Assembly (NCBI RefSeq): GCF_002285285.1
Contig: NZ_NSJF01000002.1
Coordinates: forward strand, 372,001-436,000
Length of the DNA: 64,000 bases
Origin: Vandammella animalimorsus
GTDB taxonomy: Bacteria; Pseudomonadota; Gammaproteobacteria; Burkholderiales; Burkholderiaceae_C
Direction of reading: 5' to 3'
Part shown: piece after piece, positions 1-9,600 of the stretch
How the letters are laid out: each line of letters opens with the position of its first letter
Position numbering within the stretch: position 1 is the first letter of the stretch
Made by a program: the position numbers and the translations under genes
Notes under the pieces: model-generated
Told to the model about the DNA's origin: nothing
Databases searched by the model: none
Seen by the model: only the letters and a program-made list of their open reading frames with translations

Positions 1-418
1 TTTTCCAGGCCGTGGCGGGCAGGCCCTGCTGGCGGCTGAAGCTGGCGACCATTTCGGCCAGTGGCGTGCTGTGGCTGTAGGAGATGCCGCCGGGCAGCTG
101 GCCCTGGCCGTCAAAGCCGATGACCTTGCCATCTTGATCGAGCTGGATGTAGCCGATGCGGGCCACGCCGGGCATGGCCTTGTCGATGGCCATGTCGGCC
201 GGGATGACGATGGCGCTGCCGTTGCCATTGCCATTGCGCCTGGCCTGGGGAATGGTTTTCTGGATGTCCGCCAGCGTTGCGCCCAGGCGCAGGCCGTAAA
301 AGCCAATGTCCCGCGCGGGCGGGCATGCCGCCGCGCTGGCTGGGGCATCGGCCAGCGCAGGCAGGCTCAAGGCCATGGCGGTCAGCAGCAGGGCGGTGTG
401 CATGGTGTTGTTGGGCAT
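1..418 (-). CDS. Exported protein of unknown function (3' end beyond window)
   Basis: Open reading frame on the minus strand that runs off the left edge, so only the first 139 or so residues are visible. The start at 418 has a perfect AGGAGG box a few bases upstream. The N-terminus (MPNNTMHTALLLTAMALSLP, then ALADA) is a clear Sec signal peptide with an AxA cleavage site near residue 23. The mature part reads like a small periplasmic protein (GFYGLRLGATLADIQKTIPQ, later YIQLDQDGKVIGFDG); I do not recognise the family. It follows the AraC gene on the same strand, about 120 bp downstream. Function unknown. Confidence 0.7.
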   Translation of the reverse strand, partial: MPNNTMHTALLLTAMALSLPALADAPASAAACPPARDIGFYGLRLGATLADIQKTIPQARRNGNGNGSAIVIPADMAIDKAMPGVARIGYIQLDQDGKVIGFDGQGQLPGGISYSHSTPLAEMVASFSRQQGLPATAWK

Positions 419-537
419 GGCGTCCTCCTGATCTCGGGTTTCTTGGGGCCTGCGCAAAATCGCGACGCGAACGGGCAGGCAAGGGCGCAGCATAAGGCTT
501 TTGGGGTGGAGGTTTGCCCTTTTGCCGCGGCGCGCAT

Positions 538-1377
538 TCACCGTTTGCCAGCGATGAACTCCGATGGCGTGCAGCCAAAGTGTTTGCCGAAGGCCACGGT
601 GTAGGCGCTGGGGCTGCCATAGCCCGATTGCAGCGCGGCCTGGGTGATGGGGGCGCCGCCCAGCAGCAGGGGCAGCGAGTGCAGCAGGCGCATTTGCTGG
701 CGCCATTGGCCAAAGCCCAGGCCGGTGTGCTGGAGAAAGCGCCGCTGGAAGGTCTTGGCGCTCATGGCCGATTGCGCGGCCCAGACGGCGGCCTCGCGGG
801 TGTCGCCGGGCTGCGCCAGCAATTGCGCGCAAACGCGCGCCAGCCTGGCATCGGCGGGCCATGGCAGGTGAAATGGGCGATGAAGGGGCTGGCTGGGCGT
901 GGCCGCGTGGCCATCAGGCCCGGCGCTGAGCTCCGTCACCAGCAATTGGCCCAGCAACTGCGCGCGCGGCGTGGGCGGCTGGGCTGGATCGACCAGGGCC
1001 AGGGCGGCAATGAGCTCGCGCAGCAGGGCTGAGGCGTGCAGCACGCCGTCGTGCGCGGGCAGGGCTGGCCCATGCGCGGGGTGAATGAAGACGCCATAGG
1101 CGCGCACGGCCACAGGGGTATGCAGGCGATGGGGCACGCCCGGGCGCAGCCAGACGGCGGCCGTGGGCGGCACCAGCCAGTGCCCAGCGGGGGTCTGCAC
1201 CCGCAGCACCCCTTCAGCGGCATACAGCACATGCCCGCAGGCGTGCTGGTGCTCGGGCACGCTGTGGCCGGCGGGGTAGCGCACGGCTACGCAGGTGGCG
1301 GGCAGCGGGCTGTGCTCGTGCAGGTGCAGATTGAGCGCATGCGCGGCGCGCTCAGGGGTAGGGGCGGTGTATCCCAT
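538..1377 (-). CDS. AraC-family transcriptional regulator with N-terminal cupin domain
   Basis: 279 residues. The first ~120 residues form a cupin-like sensor (HSVPEHQHACGHVLYAAEGV with metal-type histidines, then GHWLVPPTAAVWLRPGVPHRL). The last ~100 form a two-helix-turn-helix AraC DNA-binding domain (AQSAMSAKTFQRRFLQHTG and ALQSGYGSPSAYTVAFGKHF, ending with the typical FGCTPSEF). This is the usual length for cupin-AraC repressors or activators. It is transcribed divergently from leuA with about 120 bp between the two starts, which contain a small dyad (ATGGATGTCCAT, 1394-1405) that could be an operator. Regulation of leuA or of itself is an inference from layout; such proteins more often control a neighbouring transporter. 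Confidence 0.85.
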   Translation of the reverse strand: MGYTAPTPERAAHALNLHLHEHSPLPATCVAVRYPAGHSVPEHQHACGHVLYAAEGVLRVQTPAGHWLVPPTAAVWLRPGVPHRLHTPVAVRAYGVFIHPAHGPALPAHDGVLHASALLRELIAALALVDPAQPPTPRAQLLGQLLVTELSAGPDGHAATPSQPLHRPFHLPWPADARLARVCAQLLAQPGDTREAAVWAAQSAMSAKTFQRRFLQHTGLGFGQWRQQMRLLHSLPLLLGGAPITQAALQSGYGSPSAYTVAFGKHFGCTPSEFIAGKR

Positions 1378-1496
1378 GGCTCAATGGATCAAGATGGATG
1401 TCCATTTTGCAAAAGAATCTGTCTGTTTTTCTGTAGATGGCCAGATGGCGCCTGCCTACAGTGCCTGCTCTTCATGAACAGACCACTGCACGCCAT

Positions 1497-3185
1497 ATGC
1501 CCATGCTGACCCGCCCCGCCGCCAAATACCCTGCCTTTGCCCCGATTGATTTGCCCGAGCGCCAATGGCCCTCGCGCACGCTGACGCAGGCCCCCGTCTG
1601 GCTGTCCACCGATTTGCGCGATGGCAACCAGGCCCTGTTCGAGCCGATGAACCGCCAGCGCAAACTGCAACTGTTTCACGAGCTGGTGCGCATTGGCTTC
1701 AAGGAGATTGAAATCGGCTTTCCCGCCGCCTCGCAAACCGATTTCGAGATCGTGCGGCATCTGGTGGAGCAGGGCCTGATCCCAGAGGACGTCACGCCCA
1801 TGGTGATGTGCCAGTTGCGCGAGGATTTGATCGAGCAGACCGTGCGCAGCGTGCAGGGCGCGCGCCGCGTCATCGTGCATTTGTACAACGCCATCGCCCC
1901 CGTGTGGCGCGAAGTCGTGTTCGGCATGGATGTGCCGCACATCATCGCGCTGGTCGAGCGCCACATCGCCTTGCTGCGCCGCCTGAGCGAGCAGCAGCCG
2001 CACACGCAATGGGTGCTGCAATACTCGCCCGAGACTTTTTGCATGGCCGAGCTGGACGTCTCCCTGGCCGTGTGCAACGCCGCCATCCGCGCCTGGGGTG
2101 CCAGCGCGGCGCGGCCCATGATCGTCAACCTGCCCACCACGGTGGAAGTGAGCACGCCCAACGTCTTTGCCGATCAGATCGAATGGATGCACCGCCGCCT
2201 GGAGCGGCGCGAGCACATCACGCTGTCCGTGCACCCGCACAACGATCGCGGCACCGGCGTGGCCTGTGCGGAGCTGGCCCTGCTGGCGGGCGCACAGTGC
2301 GTGGAGGGTTGTTTGTTCGGCAATGGCGAGCGCAGCGGCAACGTCGATCTGGTCACGCTGGCGCTCAACCTCTACACCCAGGGCATCGCACCCGGGCTGG
2401 ATTTTTCCGACATCGCTGCCGTGGCCCGCATCGCCGAGCAATGCACGGCCCTGCCCATCCACCCGCGCCACCCTTACGTGGGCGATCTGGTCTTCACCGC
2501 CTTTTCCGGCTCGCACCAGGACGCCATCGCCAAAGGCTTTGCCGCCCAGCGCCCCGATGCGCCCTGGCGCGTGCCCTACCTGCCCATCGACCCGCAAGAC
2601 CTGGGCCGCACCTACGACAGCATCGTGCGCGTCAACAGCCAATCGGGCAAAGGCGGCATCGCATTTTTGCTGCAACGCGATCATGGCGTGCGCATGCCGC
2701 GGCGCATGCAGGTGGAATTCAGCGCCATCGTGCAGCAGGCGGCCGATGCCAGCGAAACCGAACTCTCCAGCGCGCAACTGTGGCAATTGTTTGCGCAGAC
2801 TTATCTGAGCGCCGATGGCGGCTATCTCGGCCATCGCCTGTTTGACGCCGAAGGCGGCCAACAAGGCATCGAGCTGCGCCTGCAAGGGGTGGATGGCCAG
2901 CCGCAAACCCGGCGCGGCGTGGGCAGCGGCCCGGTGGAGGCCGCCGTGGCCGCGCTGGGCCTGCCGCTGCGCATCGACAGCTTCGAGCAAAAAAGCCTGG
3001 GCCACGGCGCCCAAGCCCAGTCGCTGGCCGTCATCGAGGCTGCTTGGCCCGGCCAGCCCGGCACGCGCTTTGGCGCAGCCTTGCATGCCAACACCGCCAC
3101 GGCCGCCGTGCGTGCGGTGCTGAGCGCCGCGGCGCGCTGGGGCGGCCTGGGCAGCGTGGGAGATGCGGTATCGCGCGGCAGTTGA
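1497..3185 (+). CDS. leuA: 2-isopropylmalate synthase (long LeuA type)
   Basis: 562 residues from the ATG at 1497; an alternative ATG lies at 1503 and an open frame extends upstream to 1437 without homology. Catalyses acetyl-CoA + 2-ketoisovalerate to 2-isopropylmalate, the first committed step of leucine synthesis, in the cytoplasm. The HMGL-like barrel shows the catalytic LRDGNQAL (R41-D42), the divalent-metal HPHNDRGTG and GNGERSGNVDL. The C-terminal ~130 residues (from about SAQLWQLFAQTY) form the leucine-sensing regulatory domain, so feedback inhibition is expected. The size and the AKYPAFAPIDLPERQWPSR start fit the long LeuA2 class, not the E. coli type of about 520 residues. No other leu gene is adjacent. 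Confidence 0.95.
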   Translation: MPMLTRPAAKYPAFAPIDLPERQWPSRTLTQAPVWLSTDLRDGNQALFEPMNRQRKLQLFHELVRIGFKEIEIGFPAASQTDFEIVRHLVEQGLIPEDVTPMVMCQLREDLIEQTVRSVQGARRVIVHLYNAIAPVWREVVFGMDVPHIIALVERHIALLRRLSEQQPHTQWVLQYSPETFCMAELDVSLAVCNAAIRAWGASAARPMIVNLPTTVEVSTPNVFADQIEWMHRRLERREHITLSVHPHNDRGTGVACAELALLAGAQCVEGCLFGNGERSGNVDLVTLALNLYTQGIAPGLDFSDIAAVARIAEQCTALPIHPRHPYVGDLVFTAFSGSHQDAIAKGFAAQRPDAPWRVPYLPIDPQDLGRTYDSIVRVNSQSGKGGIAFLLQRDHGVRMPRRMQVEFSAIVQQAADASETELSSAQLWQLFAQTYLSADGGYLGHRLFDAEGGQQGIELRLQGVDGQPQTRRGVGSGPVEAAVAALGLPLRIDSFEQKSLGHGAQAQSLAVIEAAWPGQPGTRFGAALHANTATAAVRAVLSAAARWGGLGSVGDAVSRGS

Positions 3186-3224
3186 CGATTTTTTACGATT
3201 GCCACAGGCATGGCACAATCGCGC

Positions 3225-3262
3225 CCCCGCGTGGCATCGCTGCGCGGGGCTTTGTTGTTTTT
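3225..3262 (+). terminator. Probable leuA terminator or leader hairpin
   Basis: CCCCGCG (3225-3231) and CGCGGGG (3243-3249) can pair around an 11-base loop, followed by the T-rich CTTTGTTGTTTTT. It lies 40 bp after the leuA stop and just before the next gene. It could equally act as an attenuator if a promoter upstream (TTTACG at 3192 and CACAAT near 3214) drives the methyltransferase gene. Confidence 0.55.
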
Positions 3263-3286
3263 GGGCCCCTAGTTATTGAAAGAAAG

Positions 3287-3790
3287 ATGATTGCTGCTGT
3301 TTTTGCCTTGGTGTTTGCCATTCGCCTGGTGTCGCTGTCCATTTCCATCAAGAACGAAAAACGCCTGATCGCCGAAGGCGCCAGGCAGTATGGGGAGCGC
3401 AATTCCAAGCTGCTGTCGGCCGCGCACGTGGTCTATTACTTTGCGGCGCTGGCCGAGTCCTATGTGCGTGGCGCAACATTCGATGCGATCTCGGCCATTG
3501 GCACGGCCGTGCTGGCGTTTGCGCTGGCCATGCTGTTTTATGTGATCCACGCGCTGGGCAGTGTGTGGACGGTCAAGCTCTACATCCACCCGCAGCACAA
3601 GATGAATCGCAACTGGCTGTTCCGCAATGTGCGCCACCCCAATTACTTTCTGAACATCATCCCTGAGCTGATCGGCGTGGGCTTGCTGTGCCATGCCTGG
3701 GCGGTGATGCTGGTGGGCCTGCCGCTGTACCTTGCCATCCTGGCGGTGCGCATCCGCCACGAGCAGCAGGCCATGCGCCACCTGTGGTGA
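3287..3790 (+). CDS. Isoprenylcysteine carboxyl methyltransferase-family membrane protein
   Basis: 167 residues from the ATG at 3287, preceded by a purine-rich GAAAGAAAG box; the open frame continues upstream but without support. Four hydrophobic segments are visible (start MIAAVFALVFAIRLVSLSI, then VVYYFAALAESYV, the region around VLAFALAMLFYVIHALG, and ELIGVGLLCHAWAVMLVGLP). The conserved C-terminal signature of the ICMT/PEMT fold, NVRHPNYFLNIIPE, is present. Bacterial members methylate small molecules or have no known substrate; true prenyl-cysteine methylation is not implied. It stands alone between leuA and the convergent fdhE. Confidence 0.75.
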   Translation: MIAAVFALVFAIRLVSLSISIKNEKRLIAEGARQYGERNSKLLSAAHVVYYFAALAESYVRGATFDAISAIGTAVLAFALAMLFYVIHALGSVWTVKLYIHPQHKMNRNWLFRNVRHPNYFLNIIPELIGVGLLCHAWAVMLVGLPLYLAILAVRIRHEQQAMRHLW

Positions 3791-3854
3791 TGGGGCAGCC
3801 TGTCTTGCTGCTGCGCCCAGCGGCAGCGGTCGCCCGGCCCGTCAGAGCAGGCGC

Positions 3855-4817
3855 TTACCGCTGCCCCAGCGCCAGCAGCGGGTTGGCGCTGGCGCGGGCG
3901 TAGTCGGTCTGGCCCATGAGCAAATCCAGCCTCATGCTGGCCAGGTCGTCGGCCAGCGGCTCGGCGTACGGGTCTTTTTCCTGGTTGACGATCTTGCGGT
4001 AGCTGTGGCAGTGGTCGCAGGTTTCGGCCAGCACCACTTCCTTGCTGACGTCGGGGCTGGCCTGGGCGGTGTCGCCATGGGGCTCATCCTGGTTGACGAC
4101 GCCCTGGTAGCGGATGCCGCCCGTGGATTCGCAGTGGCTGCATTTGATGCGCACCATGTGCCACTCGGTGCAGCACAGGCTGCAATGCAGAAAGCGCAGG
4201 CCGCCTTCGGCGCCGCCGATGCGCAACACGCTGGCCACGGGCTGTGAGCCGCAGACGGGGCAGATGGTCATGGGCTGGGTGTAGGGCACGTCGCTTTCCT
4301 GCAGCTGGCTGGCCCTGTGGGCGTAGTGCAGCTGCAGCGCGGCCATGACGATGGGTGCGGCCAGCAGGTCGCCGGCCTCCATGCGCTCGTCCAGGATGCG
4401 CGCTGCCAGGGCTTGTAGCGCCTCGGGCTTGTGCTGGCCCAGGGCGTTCAGGGCTTGCTGCATGGGCGCAGGCAGGCCCTGTTCGGGCGCCAGACGCGCC
4501 AGCAGCTGCGCCAGCGCGCCATGCCATGCTGCGTCCAGCTCGGCCCTCGGGTTGCACAGCGGCATGGCATGGCTTTGGGCCTGGGCGATGGCCTCGCGCG
4601 CCCAGGGCTCGGTCTGGATGTGGCCGGCCAGCTCGGCCTGGGCCTGCACGATGCGCGCCATGACGCGCAGGTAATCGCCAATGGGGTTGCCCTCGGCCTG
4701 TTGCAGTAGCCGGGCGGCGCGCTCGCGAAACAGGCTGGCGGGCTGGGGCAGGCGTGCATGGGGCATGCGCGTGCGATCCAGGGCTTCGATTTCACCGGGT
4801 TGAAGAATGCGTTGCAT
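3855..4817 (-). CDS. fdhE: Formate dehydrogenase accessory protein FdhE
   Basis: About 320 residues from MQRILQPGEIEAL (4817); an upstream in-frame ATG at 4841 adds eight residues without homology. FdhE is a cytoplasmic rubredoxin-like protein needed for maturation of membrane formate dehydrogenases. The C-terminal half carries the paired Cys motifs of the family (CPVCGSQP, CSLCCTEW, CSHCESTGGIRY, CDHCHSYRK), which bind metal. Last gene of the leftward fdoGHI-fdhE cluster, separated from fdoI by about 125 bp containing a hairpin, so it may be expressed at a lower level. No fdhD, selA or selB is in the window. Confidence 0.93.
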   Translation of the reverse strand: MQRILQPGEIEALDRTRMPHARLPQPASLFRERAARLLQQAEGNPIGDYLRVMARIVQAQAELAGHIQTEPWAREAIAQAQSHAMPLCNPRAELDAAWHGALAQLLARLAPEQGLPAPMQQALNALGQHKPEALQALAARILDERMEAGDLLAAPIVMAALQLHYAHRASQLQESDVPYTQPMTICPVCGSQPVASVLRIGGAEGGLRFLHCSLCCTEWHMVRIKCSHCESTGGIRYQGVVNQDEPHGDTAQASPDVSKEVVLAETCDHCHSYRKIVNQEKDPYAEPLADDLASMRLDLLMGQTDYARASANPLLALGQR

Positions 4818-4854
4818 GGCGTGGTTGGGGTGGTGGCGCAAAGTGGCAAATGAA

Positions 4855-4874
4855 ACGCCGGGCGAGCCCGGCGT
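4855..4874. repeat. GC-rich perfect inverted repeat between fdoI and fdhE
   Basis: ACGCCGGGC-GA-GCCCGGCGT is self-complementary. It has no T run on the minus strand, so it is a poor intrinsic terminator. In this position it could protect the 3' end of the fdoGHI message or set its ratio to fdhE, as intercistronic hairpins often do. Confidence 0.5.
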
Positions 4875-4942
4875 GTGCGCGTTCGTCTGTGAAGCGATGG
4901 CCCCTCAGTGCAACGGTGCGTTGCCAAGGGGCCTAGTGTGCA

Positions 4943-5653
4943 TCAACTGCTGGTGCGCTGTTGGCGCTGAGCAGCCAGGCGCTGCTCGCGGGCGACGATT
5001 TCGTCGTGCCAGAGGCGGTGGTTGCGCTTGGCCCAGGCGTAGCTGACGGTGCCGCGCGTCATGGCCTTGATGGAGCCCTTGACCCAGAAGGCTGCATAGA
5101 TGTGGAACACGATGGAGAAAATCATCACGAAGCCAAAGAAGGCGTGCAGCAGCGAGGCGACGCGAATGATGTCGATGCCGAACAGGTGGCTGAAGTAGGC
5201 GCGCCACATGACGATGCCCGTCAGCAGCAGGCCCAGCATGCTGCCCAGCAGCACCCAGAACAGGATCTTTTGGCCAGCGTTGTACTTGCCCACGGGTGGC
5301 AGCTTGTGCTCCTGGTTAGCCAGCATGTCGCCCGGCTGCTTGAGCCACTGGATGTCGTTCTTGTCCAGAAAGTTGTGGCGCCAAAAGCGCAGCGCCAGCA
5401 CGGTGAACGAGAGGAACATCACGATGCCGATGAAGGGGTGCAGGATGCGCGTCCACGGGCCGCCGCCAAACAGGTTGGTGAGCCAGAACATGGAGGGGTG
5501 AAACAGCGCCAGGCCCGAGAGCGCCAGCAGCACAAAGCTGATGGCGGTGAGCCAGTGGTTGCTGCGCTCGTTGGCGGTGTAGCGCTGGATGGCCGGACGG
5601 CCCTCGGCGTCCACGGCGAAGTCGATGGGCGTGGGGCGATGGTGTTCAGTCAT
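4943..5653 (-). CDS. fdoI: Formate dehydrogenase cytochrome b556 (gamma) subunit
   Basis: 236 residues from [12 protein letters not shown] (5653). Inner-membrane diheme cytochrome b that takes electrons from the FeS subunit and reduces quinone. Four transmembrane segments are visible ([77 protein letters not shown]), with histidines suited to heme ligation in NHWLT, LHPFIG, LLHAFFG and VFHIYA. The C-terminus ([14 protein letters not shown]) is typical of FdnI/FdoI. The start overlaps the fdoH stop by 8 bp (ATGACTGA), indicating translational coupling; the open frame further upstream lies inside fdoH and was rejected. Confidence 0.93.
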   Translation of the reverse strand: MTEHHRPTPIDFAVDAEGRPAIQRYTANERSNHWLTAISFVLLALSGLALFHPSMFWLTNLFGGGPWTRILHPFIGIVMFLSFTVLALRFWRHNFLDKNDIQWLKQPGDMLANQEHKLPPVGKYNAGQKILFWVLLGSMLGLLLTGIVMWRAYFSHLFGIDIIRVASLLHAFFGFVMIFSIVFHIYAAFWVKGSIKAMTRGTVSYAWAKRNHRLWHDEIVAREQRLAAQRQQRTSS

Positions 5654-6653
5654 GGCGGGCCTCCTGCTGCAATGGCGCGTGCGGCGCGTGCTGGACGTGC
5701 TGGGCATGGTGCTCATGGTGCGCGTGTTCGGTGGCGATGCCTGCGGCCTGGCGGCGCGCCAGGGCCTGGACGTCGGCCTCCTCCTCATCTTGCTCGGTGG
5801 GCTTGTTGGGGCCTACGCGGGTGTAGTGGAAGAAGCCGCCCAGCGCTGCCAGGGCGATGCCGGCCAGGGCCAGCGGCTTGGTCACGCCCTTCCACAGCCG
5901 CACCACGGGGCTGACCTGCGGCGCATCGGGCAGGCCCGCATACAGCGATGGCTTGTCGGCATGGTGCAGCACGTACATGACGTGCGTGCCGCCCACGCCG
6001 GCCGGGTCGTACAGGCCTGCGTTGGCGTAGCCGCGGTTTTTCAGGTCGCCAATGCGGCGCTCGGCCTGTTCCGTCATGGCCTGCTTGGTGCCGAACATGA
6101 TGGCGCCGGTGGGGCAGGTCTTGACGCAGGCCGGCTCGCGGCCCACGGCCACGCGGTCCGAGCACAGGGTGCACTTGTAGGCCTTGTTGTCCTTCTTGGA
6201 GATGCGCGGCACGTTGAAGGGGCAGCCGGTGACGCAGTAGCCGCAGCCAATGCAGTGCTCCTCATGGAAGTCCACGATGCCGTTGGTGTACTGCACGATG
6301 GCGCCGGGCGAGGGGCAAGCCTTGAGGCAGCCGGGGTCCTCGCAGTGCATGCAGCCGTCCTTGCGGATCAGCCACTCCAGATTGCCCGAGGCCTCGTTCT
6401 CGTACTCGGTAAAGCGCATCACCGTCCACGAGTCGGCCGTCAGGTCCATGGGGTTGTCGTACACGCCATGGTTGTGGCCGATCTCGTCGCGCAGGTCGTT
6501 CCATTCCGAGCAGGCGGTTTGGCAAGCCTTGCAGCCAATGCACTTGGAGACGTCGATGAGCTTGGCCACTTCGCCCGAGCGCGGCTCGCGCACCTGGGGC
6601 GAGGGCGTGGTGGTGGCCGAGCGCTGTTTGATGTCCAGGGATTGCAATGCCAT
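5646..6653 (-). CDS. fdoH: Formate dehydrogenase iron-sulfur (beta) subunit
   Basis: 335 residues. Electron-transfer subunit with sixteen cysteines in four [4Fe-4S] motifs: C38-x2-C41-x2-C44-x3-C48, C101..C113, C134-x2-C137-x2-C140-x3-C144 and C161..C180. A single transmembrane helix follows near residues 255-275 ([19 protein letters not shown]), as in E. coli FdnH/FdoH, anchoring it to the periplasmic side. Unusual is an acidic then histidine-rich tail of about 45 residues after the helix (EQDEEEAD, then nine His in the last 30). It sits 10 bp after fdoG and overlaps fdoI. Confidence 0.94.
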   Translation of the reverse strand: MALQSLDIKQRSATTTPSPQVREPRSGEVAKLIDVSKCIGCKACQTACSEWNDLRDEIGHNHGVYDNPMDLTADSWTVMRFTEYENEASGNLEWLIRKDGCMHCEDPGCLKACPSPGAIVQYTNGIVDFHEEHCIGCGYCVTGCPFNVPRISKKDNKAYKCTLCSDRVAVGREPACVKTCPTGAIMFGTKQAMTEQAERRIGDLKNRGYANAGLYDPAGVGGTHVMYVLHHADKPSLYAGLPDAPQVSPVVRLWKGVTKPLALAGIALAALGGFFHYTRVGPNKPTEQDEEEADVQALARRQAAGIATEHAHHEHHAQHVQHAPHAPLQQEARHD

Positions 6654-6663
6654 GTGGACTCCT

Positions 6664-9600
6664 TCAGATCTTCTCGACCTTCACCAGGAAGGTCTTGAAC
6701 TCGGGGGTGTTGGTGTTGCCATCACCGACGAAGGGGGTCAGGGTATTGGCGATGAAGCCTGGCTTGGCCACGCCCTTGAAGCCCCAGTGGATGGGAATGC
6801 CCACGTGGTGGATGGTTTTGCCATCGATCTGCATGGCCTTGATGCGCTTGGTTACCACCGCCACGGCCTTGATGTAGCCGCGCTTGGAGCTGACCCGGAC
6901 GCGGTCGCCCGCCTTGACGCCAATGGATGCGGCCAGAGCTTCGCCAATCTCCACGAATTGCTCGGGCTGGCTGATGGAGTTGAGAACCGTGTGGCGCGTC
7001 CAGTAGTGGAAGTGCTCGGTGAGGCGGTAGGTCGTGCCCACGTGGGGGAATTCCTCGGGCTTGCCGAAAGTCTCCCAGATGGGCGTGAAGACCCGTGCCG
7101 CTGGCGAGCTGGTGGCCTTGGGGTTGTTCGGGTGCAGCGGGTTGTAGCCCAGCGGCGTGTCGAACGGCTCGTAGTGCTCGGGGAAGGGGCCTTCATTGAG
7201 CAGCTTGCGCGAGAAGAAGCGCGCCACGCCCTCGGCATTCATGATGAAGGGGCCAGCGCCCGCTTCGGGCGCGGAGGTGGCAACGAAGTCCGGCACGTCC
7301 GCGCCCGTCCAGCGCTTGCCGTTCCAGTGCACGAGCTGGCGGTGCGGGTTAAAGGGCCTGCCCTGTGGGTCGCAAGATGCGCGGTTGTAGAGCACGCGGC
7401 GGTTGGCCGGCCAAGCCCATGCCCAGTTCAGCGTGTTGCCGATGCCGGTGGGGTCAGAGTTGTCGCGGCGGGCCATCATGTTGCCCTCCTCCGTCCAGGA
7501 GCCGGCAAAAATCCAGCAACCGCAGGCGGTGCTGCCGTCGTCGCGCAGCTCGCCAAAGCCGGAGATTTGCTGGCCCGCCTTGCGCAGCACTTTGCTGGGG
7601 TCTTTCGGGTCGGTCAGATCCACCAGCGCGCGGCCGTTGAGCTCCATGGCCGCCTCGCGCGCGCTGGCCTCATGCTGTTGGGCATAGGGCCAGTCCAGGT
7701 GCAGGATCGGGTCGGGGTAGGCGCCGCCTTCCTTGCGATACAGCTCGCGCATGCGCAAAAACAGCTCCGACATGATGTGGATGTCGGTGCGCGCCTGACC
7801 GGGCGGCTCGGCGGCCTTCCAGTGCCATTGCAGCACGCGGCTGGAGCTGACGATCTCGCCCTCGTCCTCGGCAAAGCAGGTCGTGGGCAGGCGGAAGACC
7901 TCGGTCTGGATGGCTTTCTCGTCCACGTCGTTGAACTCGCCGTGGTTCTTCCAGAACTCGGAGGTGTCCGTGGCCAGCGGATCCATGACCACCAGGAACT
8001 TGAGCTTGGACAGGCCGTTGCGCACGCGGTTCTTGTCCGACAGCGCCGCCAGCGGGTTGAAGCCCTGCGCCAGGTAGCCGTTGACCTTGCCCTCGTTCAT
8101 GAGCTGGAAGTACTGGAGCATGTCGTACTCCTTGTCCAGCTTGGGCAGGTAGTCGTAGCCCCAGTTGTTCTCGGCCGTGGCGTTCTTGCCGTACCAGGCC
8201 TTCATCAGGCTGACGTGGAACTTGGAGTAGTTCTGCCAGTAGCTGACCTGCCCGGGGCGCAGCGGCTTGTGCGCCCGCGCGGCGATGTAGCCGGCGTAGT
8301 CCTGCTCATGCTCGCGCGGCAGGCTCAAATAGCCCGGCAGGCTGGCCGAGAGCAGGCCCAAATCGGTCAGGCCCTGGATGTTGGAGTGCCCGCGCAGCGC
8401 GTTCATGCCGCCGCCGGCCACGCCGATGTTGCCCAGCAGCAGCTGCACCATGGCGCCGGTGCGCAGCATCTGCGCGCCGATGGAGTGCTGCGTCCAGCCC
8501 AGCGCGTACATGATGGTGGCCGCGCGGCCCGGCACCGCCGTGCTGGCGAGCTTCTCTGCCACGTGCAGGAACTTCTCCTTGGGCGTGCCGCACACGCGCT
8601 CGACCATCTCCGGCGTATAGCGGCTGTAGTGCTTCTTCAAGAGCTGATAGACGCAGCGCGGGTGTTGCAGCGTCGGATCCACCACGGCGTAGCCATCGGC
8701 GCCGCGCTCGTAATCCCACGAGGTTTTCTCGTAGGTGCGCGTCTCTTCGTTGTAGCCCGAGTAGATGCCATCGACGAACTCGAAGTCATCGCGCACGACG
8801 AAGCTGAAGTCCGTGTAGTTGTGCACGTACTCCTTGTGGATCTTGTCGTTGCTCAGCAGGTAGTTGATGACCCCGCCCAGGAAGGTGATGTCCGTGCCCG
8901 AGCGGATCGGCGCGTAGTAATCGGCCACCGATGCCGAGCGGTTGAAGCGCGGATCGACCACCATGAAATAGGCGCCGTTGTGCTCCTTGGCTTCGGTCAC
9001 CCACTTGAACCCGCAGGGGTGGGCCTCGGCGGCATTGCCGCCCATGATCAAAATCACATCCGCATTCTTGATGTCGACCCAATGGTTCGTCATCGCGCCA
9101 CGGCCAAACGTCGGGGCAAGACCTGCCACCGTCGGGCCGTGTCAGACACGCGCCTGGTTGTCGAATGCAAGAAGGCCGAAATTGCGCATCACCTTGTGGG
9201 TGATGTAGCCCGTTTCGCTGGTGGAGGCCGAGGCGGCCAGCATGCCCGTGGTCAGCCAGCGGTTGACCACCTTGCCATCGTCCGTGTGCGTGACGAAGTT
9301 GGCATCGCGGTCGTCCTTCATCAGGCGGGCAATGCGGTCCATCGCCTCATCCCAGGACAGATCCGTCCACTCGCTCGCGCCCGGGGCGCGGTACTGGGGC
9401 TTGAGCAGGCGGTTGGGGCTGTTGATGAAATCCAGCAAACCCGCACCCTTGGGGCACAACGTGCCGCGGTTGACCGGGTGATCGGGGTCGCCCTCGACGT
9501 GAATCACCGCGCGCTTGGCATTGCGCACGCCATCGCTGAGCGAATACATCAAAATGCCGCAGCCCACCGAGCAGTAGGTACAGGTCTGGCGCGTGACCTG

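Noticed and set aside
9142-9144. Stop codon splitting the formate dehydrogenase gene as a pseudogene or sequencing error
   Set aside because: The TGA sits exactly at the known Sec position, flanking homology is in frame, and a SECIS-like hairpin follows.
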